64,000 nt of DNA from Algoriphagus winogradskyi (GTDB lineage: Bacteria; Bacteroidota; Bacteroidia; Cytophagales; Cyclobacteriaceae), in the NCBI RefSeq assembly GCF_900182815.1, contig NZ_FXUA01000003.1, positions 186,001-250,000 on the forward strand, given 5' to 3'. A program made the position numbers and the translations under genes. Under the pieces are notes generated by a model, which ran no database searches, was not told the DNA's origin, and saw nothing but the letters and a program-made list of their open reading frames with translations. Each line of letters begins with the position of its first letter. Within the stretch, counting starts at the first letter, position 1. Below, one piece after another: positions 43,049 to 53,001 of this stretch.

Positions 43049-44317
43049 TCACTTTGCTGGAAGAACCTTCGCTTTTACTTCTCCAAAGCCAACTCGCACC
43101 CCGTCTTTCTCCGCAAATCCTTTCATAATTACTGTATCGCCATCTTCGATGAACTTTCGCTCAGTACCGGATTCAAGCTTAACTGCATTTTTACCATTCC
43201 AAGAAAGCTCTAACATAGAACCAAAAGAATCCGGCTCCTGACCTGAGATCGTTCCCGAAGCCATCATGTCACCGACATTGATATTGCAGCCATTTACGGT
43301 ATGATGAGCCAATTGCTGGGCAACATTCCAGTACATGTTTTTGAAATTGGAAGTACAGACCTTGCTGCTCTTCTCGTCTTCCGGCTGGATATAAGCCTCT
43401 AGATGTATATCGAAACTATGGGATTGTTCGCATTTCAAATAATCCAAAACTTCAGGTTCCTGCACAGGACTTTCAACTTTGAATTGCTCCAAAGCTTCGA
43501 GAGTAACTACCCAAGGTGAGATAGAGGATGCAAAGCTTTTACCCAAAAATGGACCCAAAGGAACATATTCCCAAGCCTGAATATCCCGAGCTGACCAATC
43601 GTTAAACAAAACAAAACCGAAAATATAATCCTCCGCATCTGCTGTAGATACAGAGTCACCGAGCTTGGTGGATTTGCCTGTAATGAATGCCAACTCTAGT
43701 TCGAAGTCTAACTTTTTGCTAGGCCCAAAAACTGGTGAACCTGATTCAGGATCTTTAGTTTGTCCTTTTGGTCGGATCACCGGCACTCCTGAAGGTATGA
43801 TGGAAGAGGCACGACCATGGTAGCCAACGGGAAGATGCTTCCAGTTTGGCAAAAGTGCATTCTCTGGATCACGAAACATTTTACCCACATTAGTGGCATG
43901 TTCCATGCTGCTATAAAAGTCTGTGTAATCACCGATTTTCACCGGCATCAGCATGGTTGCTTCCTTCCGATTCAGCATTACTTTTCCTCTGGCAGAATGA
44001 TCTCTCAGTTTTTCATTATCTGCCGCAAGCAGATCCTGAACGCGTTCTCTGATTTTTTTGGTAGTTACTTTTCCGAGTTCGATCAGATCATTAAGAGATT
44101 CACTTAAGAAAATCCCCTCAGGCAAAAACATATCTGAAAAGAATCCTTCTTGATCAAGGATACTTAGGTCTACAATCTTATCTCCAATTGCTATTCCGAT
44201 ACGCGGACTAAGTTTTTTGTTCTTAAAAACTCCAAAAGGAAGATTGTAAATCGTGAAATCTGAATTTTTTGCTACTTCCACCCAGGTAGTCAGGGCGTTG
44301 GTTGGGCTGTCGCTCAT
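43049..44317 (-). CDS. fahA: Fumarylacetoacetase
   Basis: Final enzyme of tyrosine/homogentisate catabolism, cleaving 4-fumarylacetoacetate to fumarate and acetoacetate. The 422-residue protein has an N-terminal SH3-like domain (FGVFKNKKLSPRIGIAIGDK) and the catalytic FAH domain with YTDFYSSMEHATNVG, GYHGRASSIIPSG, DFELELAFITGK and FNDWSARDIQAWEYVPLG, which include the metal-binding acidic residues and catalytic His region. Length and motifs are those of true fumarylacetoacetase rather than smaller FAH-domain hydrolases. Other tyrosine-degradation genes are not in the window. A TAAATTTG -7 element precedes it. Confidence 0.96.
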   Translation of the reverse strand: MSDSPTNALTTWVEVAKNSDFTIYNLPFGVFKNKKLSPRIGIAIGDKIVDLSILDQEGFFSDMFLPEGIFLSESLNDLIELGKVTTKKIRERVQDLLAADNEKLRDHSARGKVMLNRKEATMLMPVKIGDYTDFYSSMEHATNVGKMFRDPENALLPNWKHLPVGYHGRASSIIPSGVPVIRPKGQTKDPESGSPVFGPSKKLDFELELAFITGKSTKLGDSVSTADAEDYIFGFVLFNDWSARDIQAWEYVPLGPFLGKSFASSISPWVVTLEALEQFKVESPVQEPEVLDYLKCEQSHSFDIHLEAYIQPEDEKSSKVCTSNFKNMYWNVAQQLAHHTVNGCNINVGDMMASGTISGQEPDSFGSMLELSWNGKNAVKLESGTERKFIEDGDTVIMKGFAEKDGVRVGFGEVKAKVLPAK

Positions 44318-44338
44318 TGGTAAAAATCGTTAGGAGTG

Positions 44339-44346
44339 CAAATTTA
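44339..44346 (-). promoter_or_regulatory. -7 element (TAAATTTG) of the fumarylacetoacetase promoter
   Basis: Exact match to TAnnTTTG on the minus strand, 22 bases before the fahA ATG. A TTTG lies further upstream but at 25 bases spacing, longer than the usual 19-21, so the -33 part is uncertain. Confidence 0.5.
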
Positions 44347-44523
44347 GCCTTTCTATATGAAATGAAAAGTGCAAAAGCTGAAGTAGCTAGATTTCATTTT
44401 GAAAGGAGAGCTATAAGTCTTTGGCTACTTGACCGTTGACGCGAAAGAGCTAAATTTCAATTAATTCCAATCCACAAAATCAACCAGTCATCATTTTCTA
44501 TATCGCGAAAGTGATTGCTTTAT

Positions 44524-44531
44524 TAACTTTG
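44524..44531 (+). promoter_or_regulatory. -7 element (TAACTTTG) of the CocE-type hydrolase promoter
   Basis: Exact match to TAnnTTTG, 22 bases before the ATG at 44554. No good -33 TTTG at standard spacing. Confidence 0.45.
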
Positions 44532-44553
44532 AATAAATCCGAATCTCTATTTC

Positions 44554-46443
44554 ATGAAAAAACCAAATCACATATTCCTGACACTTTTATTAGTCTTTGT
44601 CACCTCTTTGGCTTTTTCTCAGGAAAAAAGCATCATCGATCAGCTTGAGGAAGTCGCTATAGTAGACCAGAAAGTCATGATGCCTATGCGTGATGGCGTC
44701 CGACTTGCTACGGACATTTATCGGCCAAAAGGTGAAGGAAAATATCCCATAGTTTTTTCCAGAACTCCCTACAACTTCAACACTTGGGGAAATGGCGAAC
44801 TAAATACGCGCACCATGCAGACTGCCCTTTCGTGGGTCGAAAAAGGCTATGCCTACGTCGTACAAAATGAACGAGGGCGCTACTTTTCCGAGGGAGATTG
44901 GGATATCCTGGGTGTGCCGCTGACGGATGGTTATGATGCATTTGAATGGATGTCCAAGCAAAATTGGAGTAATGGTAAAATAGGAACGCTGGGTTGCTCC
45001 TCCACTGCTGAGTGGCAAATGGCTGTGGCTTCTTTAGATCACCCAGCTTTGGCAGCACTTGTACCACAGGGATATGGAGCTGGAGTAGGTCGCGTAGGAG
45101 AATTCAATGAGCAAGGCAACTGGTATAGAGGCGGTGCTGGTCAGATGCTGTTCACGAACTGGCTGTATGGCGTACAACAAGATCCGATGGCACCTCGATT
45201 ACCAAAAGGTATTGAGCAGAAAGACTTATTGAGACTACAGCGTTTTTATGACATGTCTCCTGAGTACCCTAGAATTGATTCCAAAGAAGCTTTGGCACAT
45301 CTTCCCATTCAGGATATTATCAGAAATCAGAATGGGCCTATGGGAATCTATGAAGAGATGATCACCCGCAAGCCAAACGATGCAAAGTGGTTTGAAGGAG
45401 GATTGTATCACGACGATATGCCATTTGACAAGCCAAGTTTTTGGTTTGTATCTTGGTTTGATGTGTCAGCTGGTCCAAACATAGCGCTTTTCAATCATGC
45501 ACGTGAAAATGCCGTTTCGCAAATTGCAAGAGATAATCAGTACCTCGTGATCGCCCCTGTGCTTCACTGTTCCTATACCAGAGCCTCTGAAAACACCATG
45601 GTAGGCGATCTGAATGTGGGTGATGCCCGATTGAATTACGATGAGATCATCACGGCTTGGTTTGATGTATGGCTAAAAGGAGAGAAATCTGAGGTGATGG
45701 AGGAAATGCCAAGAGTGCAGTATTACACGATGGGAGCAAATAAATGGCAAACTTCAGACGTATGGCCTCCTGCAGAAGCGGTGATGACGACGATGTATTT
45801 GGACTCAGAAGGAAAGGCAAATACGCTCAACGGAAATGGGAAACTAACTTCCAAAAAGCCTAAGAAGGATCAGCCAGATACATTCAAATATGACCCAATG
45901 AATCCTGTGACTTCTTTTGGCGGAAATGTCTGCTGTACAGGGAATGCAATTGACGGAAATGGGGGCTCAAAGGATCAATCTGAGATGGAGAAACGTGAAG
46001 ATATCTTGGTTTATACTTCGGATGTGCTGGAAGAGGGAATTGAAGTTTCAGGCTTTATTGAATCCTACCTATACCTATCTTCTGATGCCAAAGATACTGA
46101 TGTCACAATAAAGCTAATCGACGTCTATCCTGACGGAAAAGCATATAATCTAGATGAAACAATTCAGCGTGTTCGCTACAGAGAAGGCTACGACAAAGAA
46201 GTCTGGATGGAAGATGGTGAAGTGTACGAAGTAAAAATGACCCCTATGAGTACTTCAAACTACTTTGACAAAGGTCATAGAATCCGCATCGAAGTCAGCA
46301 GTTCCAACTTCCCACGATTTGACCGAAATATGAATACTGGTGGAAATACCTACGACGAAACCGAAGGAATCGTCGCTACCAACTCGATTCATCACGGTGG
46401 AAAGAGTCTGAGCAGGATTGTGCTGCCGATTGTAAAGAAATAA
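44554..46443 (+). CDS. Exported CocE/NonD-family hydrolase (X-Pro dipeptidyl-peptidase S15-like)
   Basis: A 629-residue enzyme with a signal peptide ([17 protein letters not shown]). The alpha/beta-hydrolase core starts [21 protein letters not shown], a hallmark of the CocE/S15 group, and has oxyanion segment FSRTPYNFN, nucleophile GCSSTAEWQ near residue 150 and a candidate catalytic His in [10 protein letters not shown] near 345. The C-terminal jelly-roll domain ([36 protein letters not shown]) is complete. Relatives cleave acyl groups from antibiotics, cocaine esters or X-Pro dipeptides; the substrate here is unknown. A strong terminator follows. Confidence 0.92.
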   Translation: MKKPNHIFLTLLLVFVTSLAFSQEKSIIDQLEEVAIVDQKVMMPMRDGVRLATDIYRPKGEGKYPIVFSRTPYNFNTWGNGELNTRTMQTALSWVEKGYAYVVQNERGRYFSEGDWDILGVPLTDGYDAFEWMSKQNWSNGKIGTLGCSSTAEWQMAVASLDHPALAALVPQGYGAGVGRVGEFNEQGNWYRGGAGQMLFTNWLYGVQQDPMAPRLPKGIEQKDLLRLQRFYDMSPEYPRIDSKEALAHLPIQDIIRNQNGPMGIYEEMITRKPNDAKWFEGGLYHDDMPFDKPSFWFVSWFDVSAGPNIALFNHARENAVSQIARDNQYLVIAPVLHCSYTRASENTMVGDLNVGDARLNYDEIITAWFDVWLKGEKSEVMEEMPRVQYYTMGANKWQTSDVWPPAEAVMTTMYLDSEGKANTLNGNGKLTSKKPKKDQPDTFKYDPMNPVTSFGGNVCCTGNAIDGNGGSKDQSEMEKREDILVYTSDVLEEGIEVSGFIESYLYLSSDAKDTDVTIKLIDVYPDGKAYNLDETIQRVRYREGYDKEVWMEDGEVYEVKMTPMSTSNYFDKGHRIRIEVSSSNFPRFDRNMNTGGNTYDETEGIVATNSIHHGGKSLSRIVLPIVKK

Positions 46444-46462
46444 ATTAAAGATCTTGATAGAA

Positions 46463-46490
46463 TAAAAGGAAGCAGAAATGCTTCCTTTTA
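46463..46490 (+). terminator. Strong rho-independent terminator with GAAA tetraloop
   Basis: Perfect 12-bp arms TAAAAGGAAGCA and TGCTTCCTTTTA around GAAA, 20 bases after the hydrolase stop. Confidence 0.88.
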
Positions 46491-46609
46491 TTGTTTGCTC
46501 TGGTTTGAACAAAACCAATTTCTAATCATCCAATAAAACACCAAATCGCGTACCTCCAAAAAATCCTCCTAGACCTTTATGGGAAAAGTTCACTATTTTC
46601 ACTCCCACA

Positions 46610-47191
46610 ATGACAGCCCTAGAACAAAATATAACAAACTACTTTGGTGTGATGAGTCAGGATAGTTTGCAGGTAATTACTTCCCGATTTCACTCTGAAA
46701 CCCTTAAAAAAGGTGACTACTTTTTGAAGGCTGGCAAACCTTGCAACAAACTGAGTTTTATTAAATCGGGGCTTTTGAGAGTTTATAAGCAAACGGAAGA
46801 CAAAGAGGTCACCCAATGGATTTCTACACCAGGCTATTTTTTGACAGATCTTTCCAGTTTACTTTTTGAAAGCCCAGCTCGGTGGAACATCGAAGCACTA
46901 ACAGATGCTGAGCTTTTCACAATCAGTGGAGCCGATTACAAGTCCATCGGAACTATTGTTCCGAATTGGCATGAACTGGAAAAACTGTTTATTGCCAAAT
47001 GCTTTACCTTTTTGGAAGACCGGGTTTTCACCCATCTTTCGATGACTGCTGAAGAACGCTATTTGCATTTCTTTGAGTACAATAAGGAACTTTTCAATCA
47101 AGTTCCGCTTCAATACATCGCATCCATGCTCGGGATGACACCAGAAACATTCAGCAGAATCAGAAATAAACAGCTCAGCTCAACTTCTTGA
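46610..47191 (+). CDS. Crp/Fnr-family transcriptional regulator
   Basis: A 193-residue regulator with a cyclic-nucleotide-binding-like domain (HSETLKKGDYFLKAGKPCNKLSF..., WISTPGYFLTDLSSLLF) and a short C-terminal HTH (LQYIASMLGMTPETFSRIRNK). No Cys cluster of Fnr is seen, and the usual phosphate-binding RxS of true Crp is not evident, so the ligand is unknown. Many Bacteroidota genomes have such proteins next to small membrane proteins; here a DUF4260 gene follows after 63 bases. Confidence 0.9.
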   Translation: MTALEQNITNYFGVMSQDSLQVITSRFHSETLKKGDYFLKAGKPCNKLSFIKSGLLRVYKQTEDKEVTQWISTPGYFLTDLSSLLFESPARWNIEALTDAELFTISGADYKSIGTIVPNWHELEKLFIAKCFTFLEDRVFTHLSMTAEERYLHFFEYNKELFNQVPLQYIASMLGMTPETFSRIRNKQLSSTS

Positions 47192-47254
47192 TATTTATCA
47201 AGAGCGCTCTCCCAGCTACTTACCAATTTTGCCTCAACACTAAATCACTTAGAA

Positions 47255-47617
47255 ATGAGAAACTTATTAAAATTGGAAGAAGCAGCAATATTCCTTCTTA
47301 GCATTTATTTATTCAGCACTTTAGATTTTGCTTGGTGGTGGTTTCCAGCACTCTTGCTGCTCCCTGATATAGGAATGATTGGCTATTTATTCAACCCGAA
47401 AATTGGAGCTTACATTTATAATCTTTTCCATCACCGATTGGTGGCTGTTTTTGTAGCACTGTACGGACTTACATTTGAAAATGAGTATTGGATTCTTGCT
47501 GGGATCATACTATTTGCACACATTTCCTTTGATAGAATCATGGGATATGGGTTAAAATTCAGCGATAATTTTAATCATACCCATTTGGGTGAAATTGGGA
47601 ATATCAAGAATAGTTAA
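47255..47617 (+). CDS. DUF4260 membrane protein
   Basis: A 120-residue protein that I recognise as DUF4260: KLEEAAIFLLSIYLFS, WWWFPALLLLPDIGMIGYL, GAYIYNLFHHRLVA and a final segment with FDRIMGYGLKFSDNFNHTHLG. It has three to four membrane segments. No function is known. It lies downstream of a Crp/Fnr regulator that probably controls it. Confidence 0.88.
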   Translation: MRNLLKLEEAAIFLLSIYLFSTLDFAWWWFPALLLLPDIGMIGYLFNPKIGAYIYNLFHHRLVAVFVALYGLTFENEYWILAGIILFAHISFDRIMGYGLKFSDNFNHTHLGEIGNIKNS

Positions 47618-47706
47618 GTCTTTACATCCCAATTCCCTCAATTAATCCTCATGAAACTTAAAAGCATTTCTATTCCTTATGTAGGATAGACTATCACAAT
47701 CAACCC

Positions 47707-48207
47707 ATGAGTAGAGGATTTGTAAAAGAAGATGATCAGGAAGAAACACCACTTGTGCCGCCAAGAGCGGATTTACCAGAGGGTGTTACTAATTTCGTGA
47801 CAGAAAACGGAATGGCGGAACTACTTGCGGAAAAACAAGCACTGATCGAAGAGAAGTCGGCTATCGAAGCCTCCACAGAGCAGGAAAAACGTATTGCTTC
47901 AAATTTCATAAATGCAAAAATACGTTTGCTTGATGAGCGAATAGCAGTAGCTAAAATCGTGAATTTGAGCGAGCAGCCTCAAGATGAAATTCGCTTTGGC
48001 GCAACCGTAACTCTTAAAATCGGAACAATATCAAAGCATCAGACTTACCAGCTAGTTGGTGTGGATGAAGCAGATATTTCCAAGAATAAAATCTCATTTA
48101 TCTCTCCTATTGCAAAGATTTTAATCGGCAAAAAGGTTGGCGAAAAAGCAATTTTAAAGTTGGCCAAAGAGGATAGGATTTTTGAGATCATGGAGATTTG
48201 CTATTGA
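47707..48207 (+). CDS. GreA/GreB-family transcription elongation factor
   Basis: A 166-residue protein. The N-terminal half forms a charged coiled coil (LLAEKQALIEEKSAIEAST...RLLDERI) that would enter the RNA polymerase secondary channel; the C-terminal half is the FKBP-like GreA/B domain (RFGATVTLKIGTISKHQTYQLVG, FISPIAKILIGKKVGEKAIL). Acidic tip residues needed for transcript cleavage (normally an Asp-Glu pair) are not clearly present between the helices, so it could be a cleavage-deficient paralogue rather than canonical GreA. Single-gene unit. Confidence 0.82.
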   Translation: MSRGFVKEDDQEETPLVPPRADLPEGVTNFVTENGMAELLAEKQALIEEKSAIEASTEQEKRIASNFINAKIRLLDERIAVAKIVNLSEQPQDEIRFGATVTLKIGTISKHQTYQLVGVDEADISKNKISFISPIAKILIGKKVGEKAILKLAKEDRIFEIMEICY

Positions 48208-48345
48208 ACAGTCGAAAGCAGAATATGACTCATAATCTAAGTAGATCAAAGTTCTTAATTGGGAGGTAATCAAATTCCCCCTTAAAAACCAAATACATAA
48301 CCTTCTCTTTTTCAAGAAATTATTTCACATAAATTCATTTTTGTG

Positions 48346-48353
48346 TATTTTTG
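48346..48353 (+). promoter_or_regulatory. -7 element (TATTTTTG) before the AAA/DUF4143 gene
   Basis: Exact TAnnTTTG match 25 bases before ATG at 48379. No -33 TTTG at standard distance. Confidence 0.4.
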
Positions 48354-48378
48354 GAATCAAATTCCTAATTTGTACAAA

Positions 48379-49524
48379 ATGGACTATTTTGACAGAAATA
48401 TTAAATCTAAAGCGCTAACTCTTCTGAGCAAATTCCCTTTGCTAGCTATTACAGGCCCGCGTCAATCGGGCAAAACCACCTTTGCCAGAAAATTAAAACC
48501 TGATTTTACGTACGTTAACTTAGAGTTACCTGAAGCACGAAATTTCGCAAAAACCGATCCTTTGGCATTTCTCCGATCTTATCAAAACGGTGTGATTCTG
48601 GATGAGGTGCAATGGGTTCCAGAACTCTTCTCCTACTTGCAAGTACTGACAGACAAACGAAATATAGCAGGTGAGTACATTTTGACAGGTTCTCAAAACT
48701 TTCTTTTATCTAACCAAATTACTCAATCCTTAGCCGGCCGGGTGGCTATTCTTAATTTGCTGCCATTTTCTAAGCAAGAATTAGCCAATCACATCACTAT
48801 TCCCTGTTGGGAAGATCTAGTTGTAAATGGGGGATACCCAAGAAAATATCAGTTTGATATCGCTCCAAACGACTATTACCCTAATTACATCCAAACTTAC
48901 ATAGAACGTGATGTGCGACAGATTTTGAATGTGATGGATTTAGGCAATTTTCAAAAATTTCTTCAGCTATTAGCTGGCCGGACTGGTCAGATTTTTAATC
49001 AAAGCAACTTTTCCAATGAATTGGGAATCGATCAGAAAACCGTTAATTCCTGGCTTTCAGTACTAGAAACATCCTTTATCGCTTTCAGACTTCCTTCCTA
49101 TTACCGTAATTTTAATAAAAGGATTTTGAAATCTCCGAAAGTATATTTCTACGACACAGGGGTTTTATGTAGTCTGTTAGGGATTAAGCAAGCAGAAGAT
49201 TTGAATGTCCACTTCGCTAGAGGTCCTTTATTCGAAAACCTAGTGATTTTAGAATTGATGAAAAAAGAATTGAATTCGGGTGAGATCCCAGCTCTTTACT
49301 ATTGGCGAGACAATCACCAAAATGAAGTAGATCTTTTGCAGGAAAAAGATGGGAAATTGACTGCAATTGAAATTAAATCTTCGGAAACCTACCATCCTGA
49401 TTTCCTTAAAGGATTGAAATACTTTCAAAAAATTGCTCCTGAAAGCCATGCCAAGCTTATCTATGCTGGAAATATAAGCCAAGAACGAGATGGTATTCAA
49501 ATTAGTAATTTTGGGGAGTTGTGA
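48379..49524 (+). CDS. AAA ATPase with C-terminal DUF4143
   Basis: A 381-residue protein from ATG at 48379. The AAA_14 domain has Walker A ITGPRQSGKTTFAR near residue 24 and Walker B GVILDEVQWVPEL; TGSQNFLLSNQITQSLAGR is the sensor region. The C-terminal DUF4143 part has KVYFYDTGVLCSLLGI, FENLVILELMKK and the nuclease-like YYWRDNHQNEVDLLQEKDGKLTAIEIKSS, resembling the PD-(D/E)xK core (D...ExK). Such genes are frequent, mobile-looking singletons in bacteria; no function is established, though the ExK motif suggests DNA cleavage or binding. Confidence 0.9.
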   Translation: MDYFDRNIKSKALTLLSKFPLLAITGPRQSGKTTFARKLKPDFTYVNLELPEARNFAKTDPLAFLRSYQNGVILDEVQWVPELFSYLQVLTDKRNIAGEYILTGSQNFLLSNQITQSLAGRVAILNLLPFSKQELANHITIPCWEDLVVNGGYPRKYQFDIAPNDYYPNYIQTYIERDVRQILNVMDLGNFQKFLQLLAGRTGQIFNQSNFSNELGIDQKTVNSWLSVLETSFIAFRLPSYYRNFNKRILKSPKVYFYDTGVLCSLLGIKQAEDLNVHFARGPLFENLVILELMKKELNSGEIPALYYWRDNHQNEVDLLQEKDGKLTAIEIKSSETYHPDFLKGLKYFQKIAPESHAKLIYAGNISQERDGIQISNFGEL

Positions 49525-49685
49525 AAAAAACAATTATCCATTCCGCCCTAGCTGTCAGATGATCTGAGAAACAAAACTGATTCAATTGGTGCTATTGAGA
49601 AAACTAACTATCAAAGTCAAAACAAATTCTGCCCTACTCATATAAATAAACCCCTTTTCTGGAGAAGCAAGACCAGTAATCCCCG

Positions 49686-49721
49686 TGCCTCTTTGCGTTA
49701 CCTTCGTGCACTTTGTGGTTT
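49686..49721. repeat. Dispersed CTTTG/CTTCG word repeat, about 10-nt period
   Basis: The segment reads CTTTGCGTTA, CCTTCGTGCA, CTTTGTGGTT in tandem, three related 10-nt units. Sequences of this kind (CTTTGCG...CTTTGTGGTT) are scattered between genes in many Bacteroidota genomes. It lies between the AAA/DUF4143 gene and valS and has no known function. Confidence 0.55.
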
Positions 49722-49780
49722 AATAATCCTATTCTAAACAATTGATACCCCAATCATGCCTCCAAAATTGGCTTTTTCCC

Positions 49781-49788
49781 TATTTTTG
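49781..49788 (+). promoter_or_regulatory. -7 element (TATTTTTG) of the valS promoter
   Basis: Exact TAnnTTTG match, 23 bases before the valS ATG; no TTTG at the expected -33 position. Confidence 0.4.
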
Positions 49789-49811
49789 CCCCTCTAAATA
49801 ATCATCCGAAT

Positions 49812-52445
49812 ATGTCTATTGCCAGCAAATACGATCCAGCAGCTACTGAAGCCAAGTGGTATGCCTACTGGATGGAGCACAAGCTTTTTTCATCGAAAGT
49901 AGATCCTAACAAGGAACCTTATGTGATTACCATGCCTCCACCCAACGTCACGGGCGTCTTGCACATGGGGCATATGCTAAACAATACCATTCAGGATGTA
50001 TTGATCCGTCGGGCTAGAATGCAAGGCAAAAATGCGCTTTGGGTTCCGGGTACTGATCATGCTTCGATCGCCACGGAGACCAAAGTGGTAAACTTGCTCA
50101 AAGAGCAAGGAATAGATAAAAAATCCCTCACCCGAGAGAAATTCCTGGAGCATGCTTGGGAATGGAAGGAAAAATACGGTGGAATTATCCTGGATCAACT
50201 GAAAAAATTAGGAGCCTCCTGCGATTGGGATCGCACTGCCTTCACTATGGATGAAGGACTAAGTGACGCGGTGATTTCTGTATTTGTGGATTTGCACAAA
50301 AAAGGAAAAATCTACCGCGGAATCCGCATGGTGAACTGGGATCCAAAAGGGAAAACCGCCCTTTCTGATGACGAGGTAATCACTAAGGAAATCGCATCCA
50401 AACTTTACTATATCAAATATCAAATCGACGGAACAGAAAATGAATTCCTGACCATTGCTACTACACGTCCTGAGACAATCATGGCAGATGTGGCAATTTG
50501 CGTCAATCCAAATGATCCGAGATTCACCCATCTCAAAGGCAAAAAAGCAATCGTTCCTCTGATCAACAAAGCCATCCCAATCATCGAGGATGAGTACGTA
50601 GACATGGAATTTGGTACAGGTTGCTTGAAGGTAACTCCGGCTCATGATATCAATGATTACGAACTTGGCCTGAAGCACAAACTAGAAGTGATCGACATCT
50701 TAAATGATGACGGAACACTAAATGAAAAAGCTCAGATTTTGGTTGGTGAAGATCGTTTTGTCGCGAGAAAAATGATCGGCAAAAAGCTGAAGGAAGTCGA
50801 TCAGTTGGAGAAAATAGAAGATTACAAATCCAATGTAGGTCACTCCGAAAGAACAGATGCGGTAATCGAGCCAAAGCTTTCTTTACAATGGTTCCTAAAA
50901 ATGGATGAGATAACCAAACCAGCTCAAAAAGCTGTGATGGAGGATATCATCCAATTGTATCCACCGAAATTCAAGAACATGTATCGTGCTTGGATGGATA
51001 ATGTACGTGACTGGTGTATCTCCCGCCAACTTTGGTGGGGACATAGAATTCCAGCTTATCACCTTCCAAATGGGGAGTTCGTGGTAGCCAAAACCTCGGA
51101 AGAAGCTCTGCAGCTTGCCAATGAGCAATTTGAAGGTACGTTTACGCTAGCTGATTTGAAGCAGGACGAAGATGTGTTGGATACTTGGTTTAGCTCTTGG
51201 TTATGGCCTATTTCGGTTTTTGATCCGGAGGTTTTCACTACTGGCAAGCCGAATGAAGAATTGAAATATTACTACCCAACTAATGACTTGGTGACTGCTC
51301 CGGAGATCCTATTCTTCTGGGTGGCGCGAATGATCATTGCTGGCTACGAATACATGGGCGAGAAGCCTTTCAAAAATGTGTACCTGACTGGTATCGTCCG
51401 TGATAAATTGGGTAGAAAAATGTCTAAATCCCTGGGCAACTCACCTGATCCTTTGGACTTGATCGCCCAAAATGGCGCTGACGGTGTCCGTACAGGAATG
51501 CTTTTCTCCTCTCCTGCCGGAAATGATTTGCCATACGACGATAAGTTAGTGGAGCAAGGAAGAAACTTCGCCAATAAAATCTGGAATGCTTTCCGTCTGG
51601 TAAAAGGCTGGGAAATCGATCCAACTTTGGACGGTTCCGGAAACACATCAAGCATAGAATGGTTTGAAAATAGATTTAACCAAGCCTTGGTAGAAATCAA
51701 TGAGCACTATGAGAAATTCAGGATTTCTGACGCATTGATGACTACCTACAAGTTGGTGTGGGGAGATTTCTGCTCTTGGTACTTGGAGATGATCAAGCCA
51801 GAGTATCAGCACCCAATCGATCAGGTTACTTACGACAAGACGATTGCGCTTTTCGAAGATATTCTTAAGATTTTGCATCCATTTATGCCATTTATCTCTG
51901 AAGACCTTTGGCATCAGATCAAAGAGAGGTCTGTGGAAGAGTCCTTGATTTTGGCTTCTTGGCCAGCAGAAAAGGGATTTGACAGCAAGATCATAGAAGA
52001 AGCAAATCAGGTGTTTGAGGTAGTTTCTCAAGTAAGGAATCTACGGGCTTCAAAAGGAATGTCACCAAAAGAAACATTGGATCTAACTATCAATGCTAAA
52101 GATGAAGGATTGTATGGAAGATTCTCAGCAGTATTGAATAAGCTGGCAAATTTGTCATCGCTAAACTTTGGTACAAAAGTAGAAAACGCACTCAGCTTCG
52201 TAGTGAAGTCAGACGAATGCTTTGTACCGATGGGTGACTCGATTAATGTGGAAGAGGAAAAGGAAAATATCCAGAAAGAAATCGACTACACAAAAGGCTT
52301 CTTGAACTCTGTAATGAAGAAGCTAAGCAACGAGCGATTTGTAGCTGGAGCGCCTGCGCAGGTAATAGAAATGGAGCGCAAAAAACAAGCAGATGCTGAA
52401 GCTAAGATTAAAGCTTTGGAAGAGAGTTTAGCGAAGCTGGGATAA
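49812..52445 (+). CDS. valS: Valyl-tRNA synthetase
   Basis: Attaches valine to tRNA-Val and edits mischarged threonine. An 877-residue class I synthetase with PPPNVTGVLHMGHMLN (HIGH-type motif, near residue 45), CP1 editing domain (ATTRPETIMADVAICV), WCISRQLWWGHRIPA, DVLDTWFSSWLWP and KMSKSLGNSPDP (KMSKS, near 535). The C terminus has the coiled-coil arm (EKENIQKEIDYTKGFL...) typical of ValRS. Length is standard for Bacteroidota. A terminator follows. Confidence 0.98.
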   Translation: MSIASKYDPAATEAKWYAYWMEHKLFSSKVDPNKEPYVITMPPPNVTGVLHMGHMLNNTIQDVLIRRARMQGKNALWVPGTDHASIATETKVVNLLKEQGIDKKSLTREKFLEHAWEWKEKYGGIILDQLKKLGASCDWDRTAFTMDEGLSDAVISVFVDLHKKGKIYRGIRMVNWDPKGKTALSDDEVITKEIASKLYYIKYQIDGTENEFLTIATTRPETIMADVAICVNPNDPRFTHLKGKKAIVPLINKAIPIIEDEYVDMEFGTGCLKVTPAHDINDYELGLKHKLEVIDILNDDGTLNEKAQILVGEDRFVARKMIGKKLKEVDQLEKIEDYKSNVGHSERTDAVIEPKLSLQWFLKMDEITKPAQKAVMEDIIQLYPPKFKNMYRAWMDNVRDWCISRQLWWGHRIPAYHLPNGEFVVAKTSEEALQLANEQFEGTFTLADLKQDEDVLDTWFSSWLWPISVFDPEVFTTGKPNEELKYYYPTNDLVTAPEILFFWVARMIIAGYEYMGEKPFKNVYLTGIVRDKLGRKMSKSLGNSPDPLDLIAQNGADGVRTGMLFSSPAGNDLPYDDKLVEQGRNFANKIWNAFRLVKGWEIDPTLDGSGNTSSIEWFENRFNQALVEINEHYEKFRISDALMTTYKLVWGDFCSWYLEMIKPEYQHPIDQVTYDKTIALFEDILKILHPFMPFISEDLWHQIKERSVEESLILASWPAEKGFDSKIIEEANQVFEVVSQVRNLRASKGMSPKETLDLTINAKDEGLYGRFSAVLNKLANLSSLNFGTKVENALSFVVKSDECFVPMGDSINVEEEKENIQKEIDYTKGFLNSVMKKLSNERFVAGAPAQVIEMERKKQADAEAKIKALEESLAKLG

Positions 52446-52503
52446 GTTGATAATATCCCCGCTAAGGGGCAGAGGACTTCCTGAATAATTAAAAAGTAAT
52501 TAC

Positions 52504-52536
52504 AAAAACCGGAGACTGTTAAAGTCTTCGGTTTTT
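52504..52536 (+). terminator. Terminator of valS
   Basis: Arms AAAAACCGGAGACT and AGTCTTCGGTTTTT (one G-T wobble, 14-bp stem) around a 5-nt loop, ending in a T-run, 59 bases after the valS stop. Confidence 0.82.
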
Positions 52537-52581
52537 TAATATCCTTTTGGAGAAAGGAAACTTTTTGGGTTAATTGACGAG

Positions 52582-53001
52582 ATGGAACAAGACACGCGAT
52601 GGCATCAGCGACTGGAAAATTATTCGAAAGCTCTTGGTCAACTAGAGAAGGCTGTAACTCTATCAAAAGAAAGAGAGTTAAGCGATCTTGAAGAACAGGG
52701 ACTTATCCAAGCATTTGAATTTACGCATGAACTGTCTTGGAATTTGCTAAAAGACTATTTGATTTTTCAAGGAAATTCTTCCATAACGGGCTCTCGAGAT
52801 GCGACAAGAGAAGCATTTAGACTGGGGCTGATTTCTGACGGAGAGAATTGGATGGAGATGATCAAAAGTCGAAACCAGTCATCCCACACCTACAATGAGG
52901 GAATAGCTGAAGAAATTTCAACGAAAATCACAGAAAATTACTACCAACTATTCAAGGAACTGCAAGATAAAATGTATGAGTTCAAAGCTAAAGACGAGTA
53001 A
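52582..53001 (+). CDS. HEPN-domain toxin-like protein (nucleotidyltransferase substrate-binding, HI0074 type)
   Basis: A 139-residue all-helical protein of the HI0074/HepT group. The HEPN ribonuclease motif R-x4-H is seen as RNQSSHTYN near residue 97. Surrounding sequence (SDLEEQGLIQAFEFTHELSWNLLKDYL, SRDATREAFRLGLI) matches the family's helical bundle. In HEPN/MNT systems such proteins are RNases silenced by nucleotide addition from the partner. The downstream nucleotidyltransferase gene overlaps it by 26 bases. Confidence 0.9.
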   Translation: MEQDTRWHQRLENYSKALGQLEKAVTLSKERELSDLEEQGLIQAFEFTHELSWNLLKDYLIFQGNSSITGSRDATREAFRLGLISDGENWMEMIKSRNQSSHTYNEGIAEEISTKITENYYQLFKELQDKMYEFKAKDE